A stretch of 31,167 nt of DNA, from NCBI GenBank assembly GCA_017405115.1, contig JAFRBA010000242.1, forward strand, positions 1 through 31,167, in the 5' to 3' direction. The DNA comes from Kiritimatiellia bacterium. Lineage in GTDB: Bacteria > Verrucomicrobiota > Kiritimatiellia > RFP12 > UBA1067. The position numbers and the translations under genes were made by a program. Under the pieces are notes generated by a model. That model saw nothing but the letters and a program-made list of their open reading frames with translations. It ran no database searches and was not told the DNA's origin. Shown piece after piece: positions 1 through 7,188 of the stretch (positions are counted from its first letter, which is position 1; each line of letters begins with the position of its first letter).

Positions 1-480
1 CGATGGAACGGGGACCGGGGAACGAGGCCCGGGGACTGGGGCACGGGGAAGGGGGAACGGGGAGCGTGGAATGGAGGCGCTAAGACGCTCGCCATGCTAG
101 CCGCTGCCGCGATCCTTCTCGTCGTCGGGCTTGTATGGGCGAACTGGATGCCGATAAACAAGAAGCTCTGGACTTCGACGTTCGTACTTGTTGCGGGTTC
201 GTATTCGCTTGCGCTCTTCGCAGTGTTCTACTGGATCGTTGACGTGAAGCTGTGGCGGCGCTGGACGTTCTTCTTCCGCGTAGTCGGGATGAACGCCATC
301 ACGGTGTATCTGCTTCAGCGCATCGTCGACTTCGATTCCGTGTCGAAGTTCTTTGTCGGCGGCGTTGCGGGCCTGCTGCCGGCTGAGTTGTCTGCGGTTC
401 TGGTCGCCGCGGGCCATCTGGCTGCGTGCTGGCTCGTCCTCTGGTTCCTGTACCGCAAGGGCGTGTTTCTAAAGGTTTGA
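1..480 (+). CDS. C-terminal part of DUF5009/HGSNAT-like membrane acyltransferase (5' end outside window)
   Basis: The frame is open from base 1, so the ATG at 94 is internal and not the start. After a Gly/Arg/Trp-rich stretch (codons 1-26) come hydrophobic helices. The segment INKKLWTSTFVL followed by FYWIVD is typical of the last membrane segments of the heparan-alpha-glucosaminide N-acetyltransferase / DUF5009 family, and the hydrophobic tail ends in YRKGVFLKV. Family members are multi-pass inner-membrane proteins thought to move acetyl groups onto sugars. The low-complexity stretch falls just before a membrane helix, where a loop would be expected, and is encoded by a 7-bp tandem array described separately. 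The gene precedes the GH92 mannosidase by 54 bp and could be co-transcribed. Family call is moderate because only the C-terminus is visible. Confidence 0.72.
   Translation, partial: RWNGDRGTRPGDWGTGKGERGAWNGGAKTLAMLAAAAILLVVGLVWANWMPINKKLWTSTFVLVAGSYSLALFAVFYWIVDVKLWRRWTFFFRVVGMNAITVYLLQRIVDFDSVSKFFVGGVAGLLPAELSAVLVAAGHLAACWLVLWFLYRKGVFLKV
3..79 (+). repeat. Degenerate 7-bp tandem array inside the acyltransferase frame
   Basis: Eleven consecutive 7-bp windows starting at position 3 follow the consensus GGGGAAC: ATGGAAC, GGGGACC, GGGGAAC, GAGGCCC, GGGGACT, GGGGCAC, GGGGAAG, GGGGAAC, GGGGAGC, GTGGAAT, GGAGGCG. The array may begin before the window. It is translated with a 7-residue period (for example TRPGDWG then TGKGERG) and contains no stop codon in the gene's frame. 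It falls at an expected inter-helix loop of a membrane protein. Confidence 0.8.
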
Positions 481-534
481 TCTTTCACGTTATGACAGCT
501 AACACTTGACGACAAAAAAAGGAGTACTACGCAG

Positions 535-2853
535 ATGAGAAAGACATGCGGAATGATTCTTGCAGCAGCGTTGGCCGCGCAGGGGGCTGAAGGGGCCTCC
601 GTCCCCGAAGACCTTTCCAGGTGGGTTGATCCGTTCATCGGCACGAGCGCCACGGGGCATACGTTCCCTGCCGCCTGCGTCCCGTTCGGGCTGGTTCAGG
701 CCGGGCCGGACACGGGCAACGGCTCCTGGCACTACTGCGGCGGCTACCGCTACGAAGACAAGACGATCTGCGGGTTCACCCAGACGCACGTGAACGGCAC
801 GGGATGCCCCGAATTGGGGGATATAAGAATCCTGCCGTTTAGGCATTGTGGAATTCCACAATCAATCAGTCCTGTCAAAAAACTTTCCGAGGTTGCGGAG
901 CCAGGGTACTGCGCCGTGACGCTGGATGGCGGTATAAAGGTTGAAATCGCCGCCGCAGAGCACTCGGCGATATACAGGATAACGGGGACGGGGAAGATAC
1001 ATCTGCTTGTAGACTGCGCGTATGGCATAACAGGCCGCGACCCGCGACTGGAGATAACGAAGAGCGAAGTTGCCATGTCCGGCAAGACCGGACTCTCCGG
1101 CCGCAACCATCGCCGCCAATGGGTCGAGCGCGACTATGCCTTCGCTGTCGAGTTCAGCCAAGGGTTCGTGGCTGTCGAGGAGCTTCCAAAGGCCGAGGGA
1201 CAGGTCGCGCCGCAGTATGTGTTCGACTTCGACCTTGATGCGGCCCCGGGGTGTCTGTTTCTCAAAGTCGCGCTTTCCGCCGAGGGCGACGTTGCGGCGG
1301 CGCGGCGCAATCTCGGCGCAGAGGTTCCAGGATGGGACTTCGACGCCGTGAAGTGCGCGGCGAAGGCGAAGTGGAACGAGGTTCTGGGAAGGGCGACAAT
1401 CGAAGGCTCGGACGAACAGAAGAAGAACTGGTATACATCGCTATACCATCTCTTCATCCAGCCAAACAACATTGCGGACGTTGGCGGCAGGCCGTTCTAT
1501 TCGACTTTTTCGACATGGGACACCTTCCGCGCGGCGCATCCGCTCTACACGGTTCTCGCGCCGGACAAGGCGGCGGAGTTCGTCGATTCGATGCTGGAGC
1601 AGGGGCGGCGCACGGGGTATCTGCCGATATGGACGTTGTGGGGCAAGGACAACCAGTGCATGATAGGAACGCATTCCATTCCCGTCATCGTAGACTGGTT
1701 CCTGAAAGAGTGTGAGAATGTGGAATTGTGGAAAAGTGGAAAAGTGGAATTGTGGAATTGTGGAAAAGTGGAAAATCTCCAAAACTCCAAAACTCCAAGT
1801 AGCGAAAGCAATCTTGCAAATCCTACATGTGCTACACGGCTAAAGGAAGACAGACGCCAATACTGGCTTAATGCCTATGCGCAAATCAAGGATACGCTGA
1901 CGAAGCCGCACCGGGGACGCATGAAGGAGGGCTGGGACTTGCTCGACAAGTACGGCTACTATCCGTTCGACATCGTCAAGGGCGAGAGCGTGAGCCGTAC
2001 GATGGAATGCGCCTACGACGACTGGTGCGCGGGCTTGATGGCGCAGAAGCTAGGGGAACGGGGAACAGGGAACGTGGAACGGGATGAAAGCCTGAAAGCA
2101 GACGCGGAGTTCTTCTTCAAGCGATCGGAGAACTGGCGGAACGTCTTCGACCCCTCCATCGGCCTTGTTCGCGGCAGGGATTCCAAGGGCAGCTGGCGGG
2201 AGCCGTACGACCCGTACGCGCTTGGGCATGGCGCGGGGCGCGCCAATGATTTCACGGAGGGCAATGCGTTCCAGTACACCTGGCACGTTATGCAGAACCC
2301 CGATGGCCTAATTGCTGCAATGGGCGGGCGCGACGCCTTCGTGAAACGGCTGGACTCCCTCTTCCTCGCGCCGACCAAGACGGACGGAATGGGCGAGGTG
2401 CTCGACGTCACCGGCCTCATCGGACAGTACGTCCACGGCAACGAGCCGAGCCACCACGTGATATACTTCTATCCGCTTGCGGGGCGGCCGGAGAAAGCCG
2501 CCGAGCGCATACGCGAGGTGTTTGACAAGTTCTATCTCCCGAAGCCGGACGGACTCTGCGGCAACGACGACTGCGGGCAGATGAGCGCATGGTGTCTTTT
2601 CAGCGCGATGGGGTTCTATCCGTTCAACCCCTGCGGAGGCGAATACGTCATCGGCGCGCCGCAGGTGGAGAAGGCGACGCTTTACGTCGGCCGCAACACC
2701 TTCACCATTCTCGCGAAGAACCTGTCGAGGGAAAACAAGTACGTGAAGTCCGTGACGCTGAACGGCAAGCCTGTCACAAGCTGGAAGATACGACATTCCG
2801 ACATCATGCGCGGAGGCGAGCTTGTTTTCGAGATGACAGCCGGCGGCAAATGA
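535..2853 (+). CDS. Secreted GH92 alpha-mannosidase with repeat-derived insertions
   Basis: GH92 enzymes are calcium-dependent, inverting exo-alpha-mannosidases that trim mannose-rich glycans. The start is ATG 535, preceded by AGGAG at 521-525, and opens a signal peptide ending near residue 20. Family marks in order: WVDPFIGT and GHTFPAACVPFG near the N-terminus, THVNGTGCPELGD, IWTLWGKDNQCMIGTHSIPVI, HGNEPSHH with E637, and GNDDCGQMSAW at 676 onward. Length (772 aa) is normal. Three places depart from the family pattern: residues ~103-115 (18-bp palindrome), ~392-438 (8-bp array; VELWKSGK then VELWNCGK) and ~505-518 (7-bp array; ERGTGN). The conserved sequence resumes cleanly after each (for example IKDTLTKPHRGRMKEGWD), so the inserts look tolerated rather than gene-breaking. 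Export suggests a periplasmic or surface role. Confidence 0.93.
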   Translation: MRKTCGMILAAALAAQGAEGASVPEDLSRWVDPFIGTSATGHTFPAACVPFGLVQAGPDTGNGSWHYCGGYRYEDKTICGFTQTHVNGTGCPELGDIRILPFRHCGIPQSISPVKKLSEVAEPGYCAVTLDGGIKVEIAAAEHSAIYRITGTGKIHLLVDCAYGITGRDPRLEITKSEVAMSGKTGLSGRNHRRQWVERDYAFAVEFSQGFVAVEELPKAEGQVAPQYVFDFDLDAAPGCLFLKVALSAEGDVAAARRNLGAEVPGWDFDAVKCAAKAKWNEVLGRATIEGSDEQKKNWYTSLYHLFIQPNNIADVGGRPFYSTFSTWDTFRAAHPLYTVLAPDKAAEFVDSMLEQGRRTGYLPIWTLWGKDNQCMIGTHSIPVIVDWFLKECENVELWKSGKVELWNCGKVENLQNSKTPSSESNLANPTCATRLKEDRRQYWLNAYAQIKDTLTKPHRGRMKEGWDLLDKYGYYPFDIVKGESVSRTMECAYDDWCAGLMAQKLGERGTGNVERDESLKADAEFFFKRSENWRNVFDPSIGLVRGRDSKGSWREPYDPYALGHGAGRANDFTEGNAFQYTWHVMQNPDGLIAAMGGRDAFVKRLDSLFLAPTKTDGMGEVLDVTGLIGQYVHGNEPSHHVIYFYPLAGRPEKAAERIREVFDKFYLPKPDGLCGNDDCGQMSAWCLFSAMGFYPFNPCGGEYVIGAPQVEKATLYVGRNTFTILAKNLSRENKYVKSVTLNGKPVTSWKIRHSDIMRGGELVFEMTAGGK
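845..862. repeat. 18-bp perfect palindrome in GH92
   Basis: ATTGTGGAATTCCACAAT is self-complementary over all 18 bases. It consists of the octamer GTGGAATT overlapping its own inverse, the same octamer that is tandemly repeated 870 bp downstream in the same gene. It lies where the GH92 protein sequence departs from the family pattern (HCGIPQSIS). Confidence 0.75.
1720..1799 (+). repeat. 8-bp tandem arrays (GTGGAAWW x7, then CTCCAAAA x~2.5) inside GH92
   Basis: GTGGAA recurs exactly every 8 bp at 1720, 1728, 1736, 1744, 1752, 1760 and 1768, with unit ends AATT or AAAA. A second 8-bp unit, CTCCAAAA, follows at 1777, 1785 and partly 1793. Three units equal eight codons, which gives the 8-residue periodicity VELWKSGK / VELWNCGK. 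The unit is not a multiple of three, so gain or loss of one copy would shift the reading frame. Confidence 0.9.
2053..2083 (+). repeat. 7-bp tandem array inside GH92
   Basis: Four units, GGGGAAC, GGGGAAC, AGGGAAC and GTGGAAC, plus a partial GGG. They share their consensus with the array at the left edge of the window, including a terminal GTGGAA-type unit. The encoded ERGTGNVER lies between KLG and the conserved FFFKRSENWRNVFDP block, where relatives usually have only a few residues. Confidence 0.85.
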
Positions 2854-2874
2854 TCGGCGCCACGACCCGAGTTG

Positions 2875-2883
2875 TGGTATAAT
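2875..2883 (+). promoter_or_regulatory. Extended -10 promoter TGGTATAAT
   Basis: A perfect TATAAT (2878-2883) with the extended -10 TG one base upstream, 22 bp after the GH92 stop. No good -35 is visible at 16-18 bp. Transcription would begin near 2890, giving a leader of about 65 nt before the ATG at 2955. Confidence 0.75.
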
Positions 2884-2954
2884 ACGCGACATGGGAAAGA
2901 CTTGGACGCTGAGGTTTTCAATGGTTTCAAAGTGCCTTCAGGAAAGGAGCGTCA

Positions 2955-5900
2955 ATGATCGCCGCTAGTCTGATTGTCGCAGCAGCGTACGCGAGCTTCA
3001 CATGGTACCCCGACCCGTCCGGTGGAACGGCGCCTGACCTCGCGCCGGCGGACGCCGTCTACTCCTGCCCGCGCGCATGGTCGCCCGACGGACGGCATGT
3101 CTACGCTCCGGGAACCCATTACCCCGTCGCCAATGTGAGGATAGAGAACACGTCCGACAGGGACGGGCGCGCGACAGTGAACGCGTATGTGACATATCGC
3201 GACGCTCCGGGCGGAGAGAGGGACCTTGGGCTTCGCGGAGGCACCAGGGTGTTCGTCAGGGCGAAGTCCAGGGCCCAGGCCGTGATAAACCTCGACTACA
3301 TCCAGTTCGCGGAGTTCGACAGGACGCTCGGCAAGGACAAGGCGGCGAAGGGCCGCTACGTCGTGAAGTTCGGTCCCGGGGCCGACGACATACGCGCCAC
3401 GACCGACGTGACGCTGACGGAAGACATGTTCTTCGACGACATGCACCCGAAGGCGCCGGAGCGCGGGCGGCGCAGCTTCGACGGTCCGCACTGCGTGTTC
3501 AAGAAGTCTCCCGTGCCCTGCGAGGCCTTCCTGCGCCGCTACTACGGCAAGATGTCCCACGACGACTATTCGCTGCTCGACCGCGCCGTGCGCACCTTCG
3601 AGTGGAACGCGCTCGGCAAGACCTGCCAGCAGAAGATTTACGTCAACGACCCGCCGTGGGCGCCGCTTCGCGCAGTCAATCCCTCGTCGGCATGGTTCAA
3701 GGGCGTCTGGAACTGGGATTCAGCCTTCGTGATGATGGCGACGCGCCGGTGGGATCCGGAGCTCGCGCGCGACCAGATGCGGCTGTGGATGCTTCTCCAG
3801 AACGAAGACGGCTGCTATCCGGATTCGTGGACGGAGGGCGACGGCATACAGTTCGCGCCGTCGTTCTCGAACTCGAAGCCCCCCGTCTTCGGCTGGGCGA
3901 TGTGGCAACTGCACAAGACGGCGCCGGACCGCGAGTTCCTACGGGAGGCGTATTCGTCGCTGAAGAGGAACGAAGGGTGGTGGCGCAGGAACAGGCTGAA
4001 CGCGAAGTACGGCCTCTACCACTACGACGGCCGCGCCGACGAACCCGACGACAGGCGGCGCATCCACGCGGGGTACGAGTCCGGCTGGGACGATTCGCCG
4101 CGCTGGGACGGCGACGCATGGCATGTGCTCGCCATCGTCCTCAACGCATACCTCGTGCTCGCCTACCGCGCCCTGCGGGACTTCGCCGACGAACTCGGCG
4201 AGAAGGAGGACATGAAGGTGTGGTCGGAGCGCGGCGCCGCGCTGGAGCGGGCGATCGAGGAGCATCTCTGGGACGCGCGGGACCGGTGCTACTACGACCG
4301 CAACTTCGTGACGGGCGTGTTCAACCGCTCGCTCACGCCGGCGTCGTACATGCCTCTTCTCATAGGCTCCGCCTCGCAGGACCGCGCCGACGCCATGGCG
4401 AGGCAGGCGCCGCGCATGGAGCCGGGGTGGCCGAGCGTATCGTACGACGACCCGAAGTTCGACCCCATGGGGTACTGGCGCGGGCGCACCTGGCTGAACG
4501 TCGCGTACATGGCGCTTAAGGGGCTTGCGTTCTACGGGCACCAGGACGTGGCGGACCGCGGCAGGAAGGCGCTCCTCGAATGGGTCCGCAACGACCCCTC
4601 GGCGATCTACGAGACCTACAACTCGCGCACCGGCCTGCCGTGCGGGGCGTCCCACTTCTCGTGGAGCTGCACGTTCGTGATCTCCTTTTTGCTCGACTGG
4701 AACATGCCGCGCGACATGGAGATGCCCGCGCCGTTCGTGCGGTCCGAGCCGAACCCGGCGTGGGTTGTCCGCTCCTACTGGATGGACGGATGGACACAGG
4801 AAGTCTCCGCGACGAAGAAAAAGAGATACAACTGGACGTGCCCGGGCGACGGCAGGTACGACATAACGGGCGAGATAATGGCCGTAGACGACTCGCTCTT
4901 CACGGGCCGGCTCCTCCTCAACGGGAGGGAGATCGCGTCCGGGCGCACGGTGGGCACCAGGTCGCTCGGCATCGTCGCCGCGCAGGACGTTGAGCTGAAG
5001 AAGGGCGACAAGGTTGTTCTTGAGCTTGCGGGAACCGAAGACAGGCCAAAGAAGATGAACCTGGACGCGTTCGCCGCGCGACGGCGCGACACGGTCTGGA
5101 CGAAGTGCCTCTCTGCGCCTGACGACTACCACGCTCTTCCGCGCCGCAGGCATCAGGGCATACCGTCGATAGCGGTCTCGAAGGGCGGGCGCCTGTGGGC
5201 GACATGGTACGCAAACGTCAACGGCTGCGAGACGGCCGACAACTTCGCAGTCCTCGCCACTTCGGCGGACGACGGCAGGACGTGGAAGGAGGTGTTGATC
5301 GCCGACCCCGACCTCACCGGCCTCAGGCGGGCCTTCGACCCGGAGATATGGGTCACGCCCGACAACCGCCTGCTATGGACATGGTCCGAGCGCGTCGCCG
5401 GCATCTATGCGTTCGGGCTCCAGCGGTGGTCCGGGTGCGGCGCCGACCCGTCGTCCGACATGCTCTTCGGCGTCTACCTCGACGCGGAGAGGGAGCCTGA
5501 CGCCGCGGCGCTGCCGGATCCGTTCAAGATCGCCAAGGGCGTGATGATGTGCAAGCCGATAGCCCGCAGGGACGGAAGCTGGCTGCTGCCTGTCGCGCAT
5601 TGGTTCGCGGACCCCTCGTCGCTCTTCTTCGAGTCGCGCGACAACGGCAGGACGTTCTCCTACTTGGGCGGGGCTACCGTGCCCGTCGAGGCTCGCACAT
5701 TCGACGAGCAAAACGTCGTGGAGCTGGCCGACGGCACGCTCAAGACCTGGATTCGCACCGCAGGCCACCACGGAATCAACGGCCTGATGGAGTCCGTGTC
5801 CAGGGACGGCGGCAGGACGTGGACGACGGCGGTTAACTCCAAGGTGCCGCAGTGCTCCTCTCGCGTCTTCGTGACGAAGCTCAGGAGCGGCAACCTGGTG

Positions 5901-6176
5901 ATGGTCAAGAACGGCCCCAGGAACGTGTTCACCGACAGGCAGCGGCTCACGGCGATACTCTCGCGCGACGGCGGGGAGACCTGGGAGGGGGGGCTTCTCC
6001 TTGACGGGCGCAGGGGCGTGTCATACTCGGACGGTTGCGAAATGCCCGACGGCTCGGTAATGGTGATCTACGACCGCAACCGCACGGAGGACCTTGAGAT
6101 ACTGACGTCCCGCTTCACGGAGGCCGACGTCCTCGCAGGCGGAGAGGGGAGCCATGCGGTTCTCTCCGGGAGGTGA
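2955..6176 (+). CDS. Secreted two-domain protein: GH63-like six-hairpin domain plus sialidase-like BNR domain
   Basis: ATG 2955 has AAGGAG at 2944-2949 and opens a short signal peptide. Residues ~175-575 resemble the (alpha/alpha)6 MGH1/GH63-type glucosidase fold: FKGVWNWDSAFV with D255, DSWTEGDG, SGWDDSPRW, a GYWRGRTWLNV stretch and HFSWSCTFV. A linker or beta-rich segment follows (~590-715). Residues ~720-1060 look like a six-bladed sialidase / BNR propeller: GIPSIAV, then Asp boxes SADDGRTW (770), SRDNGRTF (894), SRDGGRTW (949) and SRDGGETW (1003). At 1073 aa it is about as long as the two families added together. Sialidase activity is not assured, because the complete arginine triad was not confirmed. 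It has its own promoter upstream and lies between other glycosidases, which points to complex-glycan breakdown. Confidence 0.82.
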   Translation: MIAASLIVAAAYASFTWYPDPSGGTAPDLAPADAVYSCPRAWSPDGRHVYAPGTHYPVANVRIENTSDRDGRATVNAYVTYRDAPGGERDLGLRGGTRVFVRAKSRAQAVINLDYIQFAEFDRTLGKDKAAKGRYVVKFGPGADDIRATTDVTLTEDMFFDDMHPKAPERGRRSFDGPHCVFKKSPVPCEAFLRRYYGKMSHDDYSLLDRAVRTFEWNALGKTCQQKIYVNDPPWAPLRAVNPSSAWFKGVWNWDSAFVMMATRRWDPELARDQMRLWMLLQNEDGCYPDSWTEGDGIQFAPSFSNSKPPVFGWAMWQLHKTAPDREFLREAYSSLKRNEGWWRRNRLNAKYGLYHYDGRADEPDDRRRIHAGYESGWDDSPRWDGDAWHVLAIVLNAYLVLAYRALRDFADELGEKEDMKVWSERGAALERAIEEHLWDARDRCYYDRNFVTGVFNRSLTPASYMPLLIGSASQDRADAMARQAPRMEPGWPSVSYDDPKFDPMGYWRGRTWLNVAYMALKGLAFYGHQDVADRGRKALLEWVRNDPSAIYETYNSRTGLPCGASHFSWSCTFVISFLLDWNMPRDMEMPAPFVRSEPNPAWVVRSYWMDGWTQEVSATKKKRYNWTCPGDGRYDITGEIMAVDDSLFTGRLLLNGREIASGRTVGTRSLGIVAAQDVELKKGDKVVLELAGTEDRPKKMNLDAFAARRRDTVWTKCLSAPDDYHALPRRRHQGIPSIAVSKGGRLWATWYANVNGCETADNFAVLATSADDGRTWKEVLIADPDLTGLRRAFDPEIWVTPDNRLLWTWSERVAGIYAFGLQRWSGCGADPSSDMLFGVYLDAEREPDAAALPDPFKIAKGVMMCKPIARRDGSWLLPVAHWFADPSSLFFESRDNGRTFSYLGGATVPVEARTFDEQNVVELADGTLKTWIRTAGHHGINGLMESVSRDGGRTWTTAVNSKVPQCSSRVFVTKLRSGNLVMVKNGPRNVFTDRQRLTAILSRDGGETWEGGLLLDGRRGVSYSDGCEMPDGSVMVIYDRNRTEDLEILTSRFTEADVLAGGEGSHAVLSGR

Positions 6177-6223
6177 AGTGGATGTATTTTGCGACAAGGA
6201 ACACTGAGGGGAAAGGAGCAACA

Positions 6224-6577
6224 ATGAGAAGACTCGTGCTTGGATTGGCGACTTGCTCGCTTGCCGTCGCGGCGACAGCCTCGGAGCCGTGGCCCATAAG
6301 GGCGGTGCAGCTGGACCTCGGGCGTCAGATGGAGACTGTCGACTACATCTCCTGCGTCGGCCGTTCCGGCAGGCTCGTGCCCGTGGCGGTTCGCGCGGCC
6401 TCCGGCCATGTGCGCGACGCGACCAACATACTGACGGACGACCACTACCCGGCAGCCTTCGGACATCCCGACCGCACAGGCACCACGTTCGCTAAGGATG
6501 GCCGTCCCAAGTTTGTCGGCACCTTGGAGGTCTGCTTGGGCGCTTCGCCGGGAGGTCGGCCAGGCCCTGCGAAGTGA
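6224..6577 (+). CDS. Short secreted protein, probable N-terminal remnant of a GH20-like hydrolase
   Basis: I chose ATG 6224 because AAAGGAG lies 5 bp upstream (6212-6218) and it opens a clean signal peptide (LVLGLATCSLAVAATAS). The next residues, IRAVQLDLGRQMETVDYI, recall the start of the catalytic barrel in GH20-type hexosaminidases. After ~40 mature residues the resemblance stops, and the rest (SCVGRSGRLVPVAV to GRPGPAK) matches nothing I recognise. Total length is 117 aa against several hundred for the family. The best reading is a gene truncated by deletion or rearrangement whose secretion signal and ribosome site survive. A genuine small secreted protein cannot be excluded. It starts 47 bp after the preceding hydrolase, so it may be in the same transcript. 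Confidence 0.5.
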   Translation: MRRLVLGLATCSLAVAATASEPWPIRAVQLDLGRQMETVDYISCVGRSGRLVPVAVRAASGHVRDATNILTDDHYPAAFGHPDRTGTTFAKDGRPKFVGTLEVCLGASPGGRPGPAK

Positions 6578-6674
6578 CGAAGTGCGACACCCGCAAGTTC
6601 CCGGCGGATTTTTTGTCAGTTTTGCCTGGCATGGGTTCCTAACGCAATGTAACCACAAAAACAAGGAGGTCACA

Positions 6675-7109
6675 ATGAAGAACATTGCAGTTGCAGTCTT
6701 TGCGGTGGCGGCGGCCATCGTATGCAGGGCCGACACGAAGACGGTCTGGCGCAATGCGCAGGGGCGCGTGCAGGGCACGATGACCACTGACAACTACGGC
6801 AAGACGACCTACCGCGACTCGATGGGGCGCCTCCAGGGCACGAAGACGACCGATCGGTACGGCAAGACGACCTACCGCGACTCGATGGGGCGCCTCCAGG
6901 GCACGATGACCACGGACAACTACGGCAAGACGACTTGGCGCGACTCAATGGGGCGCACTCAGGGCACTATGACCACGGACAACTACGGCAAGACGACTTG
7001 GCGCGACGCACAGGGGAGGCTTCAGGGCACGGCTACTACCGACCGCTACGGGAAGACCACGTACCGAGACGCGCAGGGGCGTTTGCAGGGAACCAAGACC
7101 GTGAAATGA
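6675..7109 (+). CDS. Small secreted protein made of five 21-residue tandem repeats
   Basis: ATG 6675 follows a perfect AAGGAGGT (6663-6670). A signal peptide of ~19 residues is followed by a lead-in (KTVWRNAQ), then five near-identical 21-residue units at residues 30-134 with pattern GRxQGTxTTDxYGKTTxRDxx, and a closing GRLQGTKTVK. Each unit carries conserved Gly, Asp, Tyr and Arg. The pattern of short strands and Gly turns suggests a repetitive beta structure, loosely like YD/RHS repeats but shorter. No enzyme motif or membrane segment is visible after the signal. I do not recognise a named family. The strong ribosome site suggests high expression. Function is unknown; a wall-, glycan- or surface-binding role would be a guess. 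Confidence 0.85.
   Translation: MKNIAVAVFAVAAAIVCRADTKTVWRNAQGRVQGTMTTDNYGKTTYRDSMGRLQGTKTTDRYGKTTYRDSMGRLQGTMTTDNYGKTTWRDSMGRTQGTMTTDNYGKTTWRDAQGRLQGTATTDRYGKTTYRDAQGRLQGTKTVK
6762..7106 (+). repeat. 63-bp in-frame tandem repeat (5 full copies plus a partial)
   Basis: Copies lie at 6762-6824, 6825-6887, 6888-6950, 6951-7013 and 7014-7076, with a partial copy to 7106. The nucleotide identity of neighbouring copies is very high, with mostly silent or conservative changes, implying recent duplication or gene conversion. Confidence 0.92.
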
Positions 7110-7129
7110 GGGATGCGGCGCCCAAAGTA

Positions 7130-7138
7130 TGGTATAAT
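7130..7138 (+). promoter_or_regulatory. Extended -10 promoter TGGTATAAT
   Basis: TATAAT at 7133-7138 with TG one base upstream, 21 bp after the stop of the repeat protein. No consensus -35. Transcription would start near 7145, just before a small hairpin (CCGC, 6-nt loop, GCGG at 7146-7159) at the very 5' end of the leader of the next gene. Confidence 0.75.
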
Positions 7139-7188
7139 TCACATACCGCGCTTCTGCGGCGAAGATCAAAGATAGGGAAAAGACCGAC

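Noticed and set aside
3077..4519. Alternative + frame of 480 codons within the GH63-like gene
   Set aside because: Arg-rich out-of-frame reading; the overlapping frame has signal peptide and domain motifs.
6577..6674. Promoter for the 21-residue repeat gene
   Set aside because: TTGCCT and TTGTCA are present near 6613-6627 but no acceptable -10 box follows at the right distance.
6762..7106. Regular repeats considered as a CRISPR array
   Set aside because: The 63-bp units are directly tandem, without unique spacers, and encode protein.
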